The notes beneath the pieces were generated by a model. That model worked only from the letters and a program-made list of their open reading frames with translations, searched no databases and had not been told where the DNA came from. Shown here piece after piece: positions 46,606 to 57,639 of a stretch of DNA of 64,000 nt (positions are counted from its first letter, which is position 1; each line of letters opens with the position of its first letter). The position numbers and the translations under genes are program-made. The DNA is from Luidia sarsii (taxonomy: Eukaryota > Echinodermata > Asteroidea > Paxillosida > Luidiidae): positions 29,420,268 to 29,484,267 of the forward strand of contig OX465102.1 in NCBI GenBank assembly GCA_949987565.1. Reading direction: 5' to 3'.

Positions 46606-47224
46606 CTGAGCACTTGATCATCCAGTCAATCCTTCAAGATGCAATATCTTGTGCTTTTATTGTGTTCATCCGGCCAATGGATCTTCTCTATCCTTGGCCG
46701 ACCTCCAATTCCTCAGCAACGGGATTGTGTATGTCTGAGCTAAGCTCACAGGTCTTTAATCCAGACCATTAATCTCCTATATCTGTTGCTTTGAATGTTA
46801 ATCCCGTTTGGTCTTCAGGTGCTTCAACCAGAGGAACCTTGACTTTTGACCTGGAATCACACCAACGCTGATGACCCCTCCTGAACCTTGACCTCAGATA
46901 GTGTCTGTGAGTATTCACTCTCCTACTCCTTGCTCAAACGTTATCACCAATAGTTTAAAAAAAAATTAAATGATGAAAAATTTTATGCTTCAATCCTAAT
47001 GGACAATGCCTATGAGAAAGATCTGATCGGCAACTTTCAGGCACTTCATTTTTTTGAAATGTGTTCATTTTGAGTCAAAATCGGCAAGCAGTACGCAACA
47101 ATTATCTTTCCTTTGTTTGACTTGAATTGAAAAAGCTGCAACCTCTGCGTGAACCCAAACTCCTGCAGCAAGGTTTACAGTTACAATTGTTTGTTTTCTT
47201 TGCCTTTTCTTCAAGATTAAAAAT

Positions 47225-47272
47225 TAGGAGGGCCTGGCATTCTGATCCTAGCAGGACCTTTCTCAAAAGCAA
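47225..47272 (+). repeat. Dispersed repeat core
   Basis: agggcctggcattctgatcc and tagcaggacctttctc; a diverged copy. Confidence 0.7.
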
Positions 47273-47347
47273 AACTGTTCAAAAAAGTTCCTCGACAGTT
47301 TTTCCTTTGTTCAGTTAACAATTGTGTTAATTTCTAGAAACAGTGTA

Positions 47348-47425
47348 GGAAGGTTTGCGGTGACACCATGTATAAAGTCTCTTAAAGGAAGAGGTGTGGT
47401 TCTGAAAAGAACCGGAGTGGTTCTG
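47348..47425. mobile_element. Left arm of foldback family with perfect hairpin
   Basis: aggaaggtttgcggtgacac, catgtataaagtctcttaaa and ggaagaggt lead to GGTTCTGAAAAGAACC (47398-47413). The right arm is absent. Confidence 0.75.
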
Positions 47426-47445
47426 GAAACAGGCATGAATATTTG

Positions 47446-47513
47446 CCTGGACCTGGAACTGAACCCAGGTCTCTGGTTGAAGGTTGCAAGTGCTTGACCA
47501 GCCCTCAGGTGGG
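47446..47513 (-). repeat. tRNA-like SINE fragment, minus strand
   Basis: On the minus strand CTGGTCAAGCACTTGCAACC is followed by a good B-box context CCTGGGTTCAGTTCCAGG. Confidence 0.5.
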
Positions 47514-47789
47514 CTGAGAACCTTCTCGAATTGTAAACTCCTCATCTTTGTAGATTACAAGTGATCTATGTTCCACATCTACCCTTGGATACCAATTTAT
47601 GTTTCTTCCTATAAAGCCATGAATGTTTTTATCGTTTTTTCCCTCTAAATTCCAGTACGGTCTGTCATCGAGAAGGAACAACACTTTCCCTCCATTTTCA
47701 GAAATTTTAAAGAAATTCTTTGTTTAAAAAACAAAACCAACAGCAACAGATTATCACAGTATCAATTTACCAGTGCTCTTCCACATGCA

Positions 47790-47965
47790 CTATCCATCCC
47801 TTAGATGATGGCCTACCCAGATAGTCAACGATCTTTGCTTGATTTTGGGGCGACTGTCAGAAGCTTATATGAACTGCCTTTTCATGCGGACGCAAGCAAC
47901 GATTAGTTGTACACCGGCTACTGCTGTTCGGGTATCGCACAAAGTGGATGCAGCTTTTTAAACTT
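47790..47965. repeat. SINE-like tail segment
   Basis: atccatcccttagatgatgg, agatagtcaacgatc, ggggcgactgtcagaagc and gtatcgcacaaagtggatgc match 6905-7090 and 24735-24935 in the same order. Confidence 0.6.
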
Positions 47966-47984
47966 TATTTTAAAACTAATCTTA

Positions 47985-48030
47985 AATTTTAGTGGGCCTG
48001 ACGTTTCGATCATGGCAGGACCTTTCTCAA
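47985..48030 (+). repeat. Dispersed repeat core
   Basis: ttagtgggcctgacgtttcg, atcatggcaggacctttctc. Confidence 0.75.
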
Positions 48031-48162
48031 AATTTTAAAACTACTGGAATTAGTTCCCCTCCCCCCCCGTGATTTTCATATTATAATCAAGAAGGGATTT
48101 TGAAAGTACTTTCCTGAGTGTGTTTTATATTTGGCACGCACCATTGTCTTTCTATCTTTTAA

Positions 48163-48529
48163 AGCCCCTACACAACATTGGTCGAGGTCAACGAATAGCA
48201 TCCATACGTTGTCTGATCCAACATATGCATGAAATAGCACACCTGTGAAAATTTCAGCTCAATCCGCCAACCGAGTCTCGAGAAAATCGTGAAAACCGGT
48301 TCATTTGTTTCGCGAAAATGCAGCATTCAACGCCGTACTGTTCCGAAAAATAGTTTAGATCTCGGTGAGACGTAAACTATTTTTTTACTCGTTTCTCCCA
48401 AAATACAACATTTTAGGCAGAAATATTCCAGTGAGAGGTTTCTACTATAACCATCTTCAAACTGTATAAGTTTCATGTAAATCTGTGAACATTTCTGTTT
48501 TTCGATCTTACCAATGTTGTGTAGGGGCT
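48163..48529. mobile_element. AGCCCCTACAC MITE at TTAA
   Basis: The cleanest copy: AGCCCCTACACAACATTGGT at one end and accaatgttgtgtaggggct at the other. TTAA lies at 48159-48162 and 48530-48533. Length is 367 bp. Confidence 0.92.
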
Positions 48530-48799
48530 TTAACTGTATTACGGTAGTCTCGTAACCTCAGGGTGTGAACTCTTGCCACCGTCCACACTCGAAAGAAGGA
48601 CTCCCACCCCCCCTTTTTTTCAGAGACCACACCCCCAGGCAACTGAGCACTCTGACAATGCTGCCTAGCAACTGTTCAGAGCCCGCTGATGGATCTCCAT
48701 GGCAATGGGTATCCAACCGCACAGAAAACGAAAGCTGTGAGTGTGAGTATGATAATGGTGAACGGACGTGCATAATTTCAGACCTCTTTTCATGAGCGA

Positions 48800-51120
48800 G
48801 TTTGTGGCTTGTTTTTGTGCGGACTTACAAGGAAATTATCACAATTTCTTGCCGGAGAACTGCCTAATTGGCATCAGGTACTGAAATAAAGCACACAATA
48901 TACTACAGTAGTTGTCAATTTTAGAAAAAAAAGCTACATGTCTTTGAAAAGTCTTCCTCGATTAAGATTGGGTTACCAACCGAAATGTCCATGTGATGTT
49001 CACTGGTTTTGACTGGTACTGTTCCAGAGCAGGATATTCCCTTGAGATACACTGTTGGCCATTTGGTTTTTGGTTTGAAAATAATGCAAAACTTCAGACG
49101 GCCTAAAGTTGCAGTCTTAGCAGGACCATTCTTTTCCTTTGAGGGAGGTTCTGGTTCGTATTGGAATCCGAGACCTTGATATTTTTTGTGGATTTTGGAC
49201 CATCAGAATCAGTCCAAGTTGGGAAAATTGTCAACAATCTCTAACAACTGTGTTTTTTCAATCAAGTGTAATTGATAAATAGGCCCAACTTATCAAAATA
49301 GCCGAGACAAAAATTGACTGTATATATGGCTTAATGTTTAATTTATCAACATGTCTCAAATTCGAATCCTGGATTTTGATTGATTTGATTTGATTTTGAT
49401 TTTGATTTTGAAAAAAACAAGTTGAGGGCATGACTTTTCCAACCAGCAGGACCTTTCTCACAGGCGGTCAAATTTTCTTTGCTTTCTTCATATTTTTGAT
49501 GTGGTGGCGGGGACTTTGAAGCGCAATGGAATTACCCACACCTTTTCAGAAAGTGTTACAACTAAAACATTAAAGTGAAGAGCTGAAGAAATGGAATTTG
49601 ATGTTCGCGGTCAAACGAACAGCCAGAAATCTAACTTTGACGGTAGCACCGAATTTCAAAGCTGAAAATTAAAAGTCGTCTGAAAATCTGACGAAACGAT
49701 AAGATGAGTGCTAGCACTAGTTCGAATGTCAAAGGTAGTGTTTCCAGTATGGAAGTAAAAAAATGTGACGCTTCTGTAGGCTGCGCGGTCGTGATAATGC
49801 TAAAAGGACTGGTTGTGAGTCTATGCACTCTCAAGCACCCTACAAGTGTTCGTGTACTTTGACCCACAAGCTATCCACACACATTTAATTTTTAACGACT
49901 GGAAATTTATCCACTTCATACATACAAATCCCATTTGAATTTGGGGGGAAATGACATTGTTTTCCTTTGAAGTGATGGAAAGAAATGACATAAAGATTCA
50001 CAGGAAATAGAACTGCTTTGGAAATCTGTATCCACGCTTTATTTATGTATTAAAAGGTAAAATAACCTGCAAAGCTGGAACCTCACGGAACCTTACGATA
50101 CTGCACTTTGCTAGAGCAGATTCCAATTTGTTTAACTCGCATTTTCCCAGATTTGTTTTTCATTATAGGCAGCTTCCTGTTAGACGAATTAAAACCCTGT
50201 GGTTCTGAGCAAGGTCCTTGGTAAACCGGGCACTGATATGCCTCCTTGGTATGAGTGCGGCCCACTGCTAATTAACTTCGCTGGTCGGGGTTGTCACGAC
50301 CATCGTTGACTGAATCAGGAAGTATACCGCGGCAGTTGACTCGTTTCATTTAATTGATTAAGGACTGAGTATGAGAGGAACCATTAGTATAGAGTGGGAT
50401 GGTGTGGACATTAACCCCTGGCTGTGCTTGTGTGTAGTTTGTATACATGCACGGGTACGTGCTCGTGGAATTGTCATGCACTGTGCTGCATTGCTGTCGT
50501 TGTGGCTCTGTCGTCAGAGCCGTTTCCACTGCACCAAATAAACGCTTGCCTTTGCAGTGTACTTGTGCCGTTTTCAATTGGTGCGGTTGATATCATGGTG
50601 CGGTCTTTGGATGCTGTATAGCTGTTTACGACTGTCAGCCGTTGGGCGTTGGTGTTTCATGGTGGCTGCAGATAATAATTGTTGCCGTCTCTCGGTACGT
50701 GTGGCCGTTGCCGTTGGTTGGTGCACCCCGGCTCTGTTGTTTCTGCAGTCGTTGCTGCTGCTGTTCCTGATGTTGCTCTTTTACGGTTGCTGCAGCAGGT
50801 AATTGTTGCTGCTGCGCGTGGCTCTTTTGTCTCATTTCTGCGCTCATATTGTTGTCGCTTTTGATAAAATGATCGTTCGATCGTTTGCTGTGCTGTTGAC
50901 ATATATCGATTTCAATGTATCGCACGTTGGAAGTAACAACAGAGAACAACAAAGGACTGACAAAAAAGTTAAGACTGCGCCAGTTTTGGAGCGTGTTTAC
51001 CCATCACAGGACGCCATTAATTATATCTAAGTCCAGTCCGCATTGAGTGCAGTGACGCATTTGCGGCGACCGCTTTCTCCGCGATGTGTTGACATTTTGT
51101 TCATCGCGCTGGTCTGTCCG
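48800..51120. other. No recognisable gene
   Basis: Mostly AT-rich unique-looking sequence. 50400-50950 has higher GC with tgttgctgctg words and overlapping short ORFs on both strands; none looks conserved. Confidence 0.6.
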
Positions 51121-51139
51121 TATACATGCATAATGAATC

Positions 51140-51605
51140 GGTAATTGCCTCTCTCTCCCTCTCCCTTTTTCTCCCTCCCCTCTCTCCCTCTCCCCATCTC
51201 TCCACCCCTCTCTCCACCTCCCTCTCTCCGTCTCCCTCTCTCCCCCTCTCCCTCTCTCTCCCCCTCTCCCTCTCCCCCTTTCCTCTATATCCCTCTCCCC
51301 CTCTCCCTTCCCCCTCTCCCTATCCCCTCTCCCTTCCCCTCGCTCTCTCCCTCTCCCCTCCTCTCTATATTTCTCTCCCCTTCCCTTTTCACCCTCTGTT
51401 CTCTCTCTCCCTCTCTCCTCTATCTCCCTCTCCCCTCTCTCTCTCCCTCTCCCTCCCCCTCTCCCTCCCTCTGTCCCTCTCCCACTCCCACTTCCTCCCC
51501 TCTCCCCCTCTCTCTTTCTCCCGCTCTCTCTCTCCCTCCCCTCTCCCTCTCCCCCCTCTCTTCCGTCTCCCTCTCTCATTTTGCTCTCAATCTCTCTCTC
51601 TTGAT
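51140..51605 (+). repeat. CTCTCCC polypyrimidine tract
   Basis: About 465 bp of almost pure C/T on the + strand. The long ORFs (up to 225 codons) are repeat artefacts. Confidence 0.95.
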
Positions 51606-53089
51606 GAGGAAGTAAGAGGGCCTGCACACTGTATTAAGCCACCTGCCAAATATCGCACGCATGATTATTATGGGAGAGATGACCAAATGAAAAGAGGAAG
51701 AACACAACCAACCAAATCTAAACCCAAACGTCACAAAAACCAGGAAGTGCAACATGAGAGGCGACTATACTATGCCATATTGGGTTTCTGGGAAACGCAG
51801 TAAACCCTTCGTCGTCAATTTGAGTCGTGACTCTACCCAAGGTGGTAACTTTTCATTTTGTTTTCCACCTGTCATTGAGTAGAAGCGTAGTGATCGTAGG
51901 AAAGATCATTTTGGAAAGCGAGGCACGTTTACTGGGCATCGGTCTGACGACGCGGTGGCATCGAGGCCACGCCTTCCATTCTGCACTCGTTGGCCGCAAT
52001 TGACCGTTGGTGTCGCTCTCCATTGTTGTCACACCGGCTGTTTGATTACGCTATTATTTCTTATTATGCGGCCAAGTCGCGCCGTGGTGTTCGTGTCGAT
52101 GGAACCGATGCCGATGCCTTTTTGACGAGCCCGGGAAATACAATCGCAAGGATCCACAGCTCGACCGGACTAAAGAACCAACCCGTCCCAAGCCCAAACA
52201 AGGTGAGTAGCCCTACGCCTCAACTTATTTCGTAAACAGAATATTCCTCGTTAATGAAACCCAACACCGTGTAGTGCATCTCTAGCTCTATACGCTGTGC
52301 TGACAGGACCTGACCTGCATGCGTGTAGTAGTTATAGTGGCAAGACGCGCCGTGGTCGCGGTACACATCGCGCGCGGGTACGAACAAAATATGATCAATT
52401 TAAGTGGGGCACGAGGTTGTGTTTTGGTCTCTACAGACGCCGTGCGTCATTCCTCCTCCACTCGTTCGAGGTGAATGGACTGTCGATTGCCAGGGATGGG
52501 AAGGAGGTTGACGACTGGGTGGTCATGGTACAGTATAGTGTTGGAAATGCCACAGCCTACAGGGAGGGAGTTCGCAATAACTCGACATACTTCCCCTCAA
52601 CAAAATCACAGCTCTCGTGTAGATATATTGAAGAAATTTACGTATGTGCATTCGCGACACTGTTATGTGATATTCAGAATGATGAAGGTTCGGTTTTGTT
52701 TGCGCGTTTGGTTTTACTTTTAATATTTTGGGGTGAAGTTTGGGCATCGATTTTACATTTTTACGGGAGTCGAGTTGCTGTGTTTGAATCACGCACACGT
52801 GCTATCGTCACGATTCAAAGCGAGGCCACAGATTTATCCAATCGGTTGCCAAGCAACCAGCCCACCCCTTCACCCCGTCCTTTCTACGGACCACTGCTTG
52901 CCCCCTGGAGTCACGAGCCACGAAAAACACCTCTGTGCGTGCAAACGGCCCCAACCCACACACTTTCACCATTAGGGCCCCGTATAGTCACTCGCGATAA
53001 TGTATACATAGCGGGGATGAACCAGATAAAAAATTATCAGGTCCCGAACTGATGTTATTATCAGTAATATTCTATTCAGAATGGATAGA

Positions 53090-53240
53090 ATCTCAAAATT
53101 TAGTGGGCCTGATCGAACCTAGCAGGACCTTTCTCTCTGCCTTTGAGAAAGGTCCTGCTAGGCTCGAAACGTCAGGCCCACTAAATTTTGAGATTTGCAT
53201 TTTGGTAATTTTAGTCAGTAAGCAGCTTGCAACATTTTTG
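53090..53240. repeat. Palindrome of dispersed-repeat cores with flank
   Basis: caaaatttagtgggcctgat to gacctttctctctgcctttg meets its inverse gaaaggtcctgctaggctcg and aaacgtcaggcccactaaat. Then gcattttggtaattttagtc and agtaagcagcttgcaacatt follow. Confidence 0.85.
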
Positions 53241-53635
53241 CATATCACCTCAGAATTGACAGAACATACAGAAAAACAGTATACCGCTGATTGTTTCTGG
53301 GCTAATACAAGAAAACTAATTACAGAGGCTTACTTCCATTGGGGTCCCACACGTTTAAACAAATTTACAATTATACACAAAACAGACCGAGATCAAAACC
53401 TATAAGAGCGGATGAAATTATTCATCCATTTACCTAATATTACACTCACATTCAAATATTTATATCATGTAAAAAGTGAGAATGTTAAAGTTAATAAGAT
53501 TCATGAAAAATATCATTACGAAAAAATCTAAAAAGCATTTGATGATGTAATTCTTCCTCCTTCCCATTAAAAACAGTCCTAAATTACAAAGTATACATAA
53601 TGTCCTATTGACTTTTTGAGACTGATGCGAGTTAA

Positions 53636-53989
53636 TGCCCCTACACAACATTGGTAAGATCGAAAAACAGAAATGTTCACAGATTTACATGAAACTTATA
53701 CAGTTAAACCTCGCACTGAAATATTTCTGCCTAAAATGATGTATTTTGGAAGAAAGGAGTAAAAGAAATCGCTTACGTCTCACCGACATCTAAACTATTT
53801 TTCGGAACAGTGCGGCGTTGAATGCTGCATTTTCGCGATACAAATGAAGCGGTTTCACGATTTTGTCGAGACTAGACTCGGTTGGCGGATTGAGCTGAAA
53901 TTTTCACAGGTGTGCTATTTCATGCATATGTTGGATCAGACAACGTATGGATGCTATTCGTTGACCTGGACCAATGTTGTGTAGGGGCT
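53636..53989. mobile_element. AGCCCCTACAC MITE at TTAA
   Basis: The start is tgcccctacacaacattggt and the end caatgttgtgtaggggct, with TTAA at 53632-53635 and 53990-53993. It lacks about 14 bp near the tgaagatggttatag region present in other copies. Confidence 0.88.
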
Positions 53990-54314
53990 TTAAAAAAAAT
54001 ATCTACCGGTACCGGATAACGAGAGATGCTTTTGAGATCGGATGACACTCATTCCATTCCATTCCATGTTATTCCCCCTTTACCCTGTATGGATATATGA
54101 CAGTAAAGTACGGTCGGTAACTCCTGACATGGAGAAGCATTTCGAGAGCTGTGAAGCTTGATGTCGTATAGGCCTAGCCTTATCTAAGGCGGTCTCTCCG
54201 GTACGGCACCGGGCAGAGATCCGGGCCAAACGCACGCAAACCACAGTACACGGCACAACGGCGCTACCAAGCCGGATCCAAGCTGTACATGTACAACAAT
54301 CCCACACGCTATGT

Positions 54315-54625
54315 ATGTATGTACGGGCGTGCACGCAGTCGTCCTGGCAGCCCTCGAATAGCAAGGCCCGCACTAAACATGTACGCATGCAAGCTGCTGG
54401 TGTGGGATTGGCGTGCGCAAAGCAACATGCAGTACATTATTTCCGAAGGCACCATCCCACAGAGTACGTGTGCGCTGGTGTACGGGCGTGTACGCATTCG
54501 TCCTGAATACAGACCTCGAGTAGCAAGACCAGACCAGGAAAAGACTCGCACTCAACATGCACGCTTGCAAGCTACCGGCGGTGGAATGGCGTGCGCAAAG
54601 CAACACGCATCATTTCCGAAGGCTG
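54315..54625 (+). repeat. Tandem duplication of about 160 bp
   Basis: The two halves share tacgggcgtg...acgca, gtcctg, gcatgcaagct/gcttgcaagct and gcgtgcgcaaagcaaca then atttccgaaggc, in the same order. Divergence and indels indicate an older duplication. Confidence 0.75.
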
Positions 54626-54946
54626 GATTTACATTTCTATATCGTCGGCCAACGCCTTGATCAAGGCTAGGTGTCGTAGGAAGATGGAAGAAGATCCCGC
54701 TGGCAGATATGTAGCAAGATAAAGTGGGCTTAGGTCTATGTAGTGATGATGAGCTTAGCAGAGCGGGAGTGAACAGGAAGGTGATGGGTGAAACAAAGAG
54801 TCCAAGAGTCCAGGCTTCTTAGTCATGCACTGATAAAGACAAGGGAAACAAACAGAGGAACAGAGGATGGAGAATAGTGACATGGAAGGCCAGCCTTAGA
54901 GTTTGCTTACACCAAAAAGGAGTGGTTTTGAAATTTCCTTGTTTAA

Positions 54947-55319
54947 AGCCCCTACACAACATTGGTCGAGGTCAAAGAATAGCATCCATACGTTGTCTGA
55001 TCCAACATATGCATGAAATAGCACACCTGTGAACATTTCAGCTCAATCCGCCAACCGAGTCTCGAGAAAATTGTGAAAACCGCTTCATTCGTTTCGCGAA
55101 AATGCAGCATTCAACGCCGTAGGCCTACTGTTCCGAAAAATAGTTTAGATCTCGGTGGGACGTAAACGATTTCTTTAACTCTTTTCTCCCAAAAAAGATA
55201 CAACATTTTAGGCAGAAATATTTCAGTGAGAGGTTTCTAACCATCTTCAAACTGTATAAGTTTCATGTAAATCCGTGAACATTTCTGTTTTTCGATCTTA
55301 CCAATGTTGTGTTGGGGCT
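54947..55319. mobile_element. AGCCCCTACAC MITE at TTAA
   Basis: AGCCCCTACACAACATTGGT at one end, ccaatgttgtgttggggct at the other; TTAA at 54943-54946 and 55320-55323. Confidence 0.9.
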
Positions 55320-55904
55320 TTAAAGGTGATCGCTAAAAATCGCAGAAAATTTTTCTCCTGGCCAAAAATTTAAAAAAAATAAAGACAAGCATGGTGAATC
55401 GTGAAGAAAGATTACTAGAGATAACAACGATACAAACGAAAGTGCATCGTTATAATGATCCAACTTTTACCAAATAGCGAGTAATTTTTTTTTACCAAGA
55501 ATATTCAACCACAAAGCAGGCCACTCGAGGCAAATGACTAAAAAGTGGAAAGGGGGACAAACAAGGAGATCAAAGGTTATAAAACCACTGTCTATATAAT
55601 TATTTCTGCCACTTTTGAAATTCGAGGTGAAACCTTTTGTGTGTTTTACTGTGGGCGGCCGTTTGGGCTTCGCAATTAGTTCATACAATGCGGCACCGCA
55701 CACGGATATTGATTGTATACTCGTGAATGCAGCCATTGTAAAATAATGCACACGCAATGGCTCAGAATTAACAGGAAAGTGTTCTATGGAGAATCTAATT
55801 GACTACGGGGAAAATAAATAAAAAAGCGATCGTCATTGTTGTGTTTTCTAATTAACCCGTAGCCTTGGCTCAAGTCGCCACTAGGCCCTAATAGTTCATA
55901 TATT

Positions 55905-55955
55905 TTAGAGGGCCTGACGTTCCGATCCTAGCGGGACCTTTCTCAAAGGCTGAAT
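55905..55955 (+). repeat. Dispersed repeat core
   Basis: agagggcctgacgttccgat, cctagcgggacctttctcaa. Confidence 0.75.
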
Positions 55956-56224
55956 GCATTCGGCTGCGAAGATTATCGCCGCGTTCTGATCGCCCTGTGC
56001 TAGTCTCTCCTCAAGTCGCCAAAAGCGATCTGAGTTAGACCGTTTTGTGCAGAACCCAAGCCAACAATCAGGAATCGCTTCACGGGTGTTTAGTACTTCT
56101 GATGATATGCGTACACGGAATTGTATACGATTTTAAAAGAATAAGTCGTTTTGAAGACATTGGGGGAAAAGTCCCGTTTGTTTGCGTAAACGCCTTGTAG
56201 TAGGCCTAAGCCTAATACAAAATG

Positions 56225-56415
56225 CTTACTGACTTAAATTGCCCAAAATGCTACAAATCTCAAAATTTCAGTAATAGGCCTAGGCCTATTCAAGAACGTT
56301 GCAAATTGCTCACTCGCTAAAATGACCCAATTTCATATCTCAAAAGAGAGAGGCTCTGACGTTTCGATCCGATCACGACCCTGCCCCCGTTTGGATCGAA
56401 ACGCTAGGCCCTCGG
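56225..56415. repeat. Dispersed-repeat flank and core, diverged
   Basis: Duplicated aatgcttactgacttaaatt/ttgctcactcgctaaaatga flanks precede gaggctctgacgtttcgatc, which is opposed by gatcgaaacgctaggccctc. Confidence 0.65.
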
Positions 56416-56777
56416 TTGAAACCCCAACGTACAATGCAGACCTTCGATTGCAATTGGCACAGAGTTACGAGCAACGTGAAGACGGGCCCTGGTTTGCCCG
56501 TAACCCCTGGTCGAAACAGTATATTCCCGCCTTTTTTACCATCGAGGCCTTTTGACCAATCAGGTGAGGGTGATTTAGCACCACGTGACACGGATTTGCA
56601 TTGCACGAGGAAATATAGTCTACAGTGGTCGCACGCGCCGTTATAGGGTTGCGGGGTTTTTTTGTGGTCACGTCAGAACCCAATTGAAAAACACAGATTT
56701 CTGCTGAAAATCTTAGATTCGATTGATAATTGTTGATGAAGTGCGCACGCTTTCACTGTACGAAGCCAAACACAAAT

Positions 56778-57249
56778 GTGACCCGGCACAGCATAATGAG
56801 GAATAACCCCCACTTTTGAGATTTTGAGATTTTCTAATGATGTGAAAGAGTATACATTAGCTTTCAAATGATATATCAAAATTATTTCCGTGTGAACTTT
56901 GTTGTAAATAGTACAAGGGGACTTCGCTCGTTCATTCGGTACCAGAAAAAAAATATAGCACCATACTAACTCCTCGAAAGCGGCCATTCAAAAGGCAGAA
57001 ACTTTACATTTTCATGAAAACAGTACACAAACACTCCCCCGAAATCTTTTTTTTTTTTTCAACATTTAGAGACGGATTTCGGAAAAATCTTTTGGACATA
57101 ATATCCTCCAATACATTAACTTTCTGAAAATACAAAAAAATAAAATAGATTTTTGTTTTTATCAAATTGAGAATATACTTTGACTAAAGGCGTTGTTTAC
57201 TCGAAAAGTGTTTTGGTGGGATATTCCTCATGTCGCTGTGCCGGGTCAC
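56778..57249. mobile_element. GTGACCCGGCACAGC MITE, copy 2
   Basis: Full-length 472 bp with intact inverted termini and AAAT duplication (56774-56777, 57250-57253). Confidence 0.9.
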
Positions 57250-57639
57250 AAATGGCCGAACCGATCCTGTGTGAATGGTTGCTAAAAGGGTGCATTCCGT
57301 GCATACAGTGATCTAAAAAGTACGATGAACTACTGAAGACCTGACTGTTTTGTTTTTGCAGTGATGCAGTGTATTACAGGCCTAAAGGCATGTTCGTCAC
57401 AACTGCGTTCATACATTACTAGTCTATGGGTCATGTATGCGTCTGCCGCACGCCAGATACGGTACACTAGCAACTTAGGATTACGGTGTAATCCCGTTGT
57501 ATCGCGTTTACCTCCATGGACTGGTAAACAAGAGAAGAATAATATGGTGTCCGTTCTGTGTGTACTCTGAAAACGTTGGGGAAACTCGTTCGCACAAGGC
57601 TTGGTCTGGATTGATCTGAAAGGGCAGGGAGTGGATGGG

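Noticed and set aside
48565..48795. 76-codon ORF with several Cys residues and N-glycosylation motifs
   Set aside because: Short, no convincing splice context, and an opposite-strand ORF of similar length covers the same DNA.
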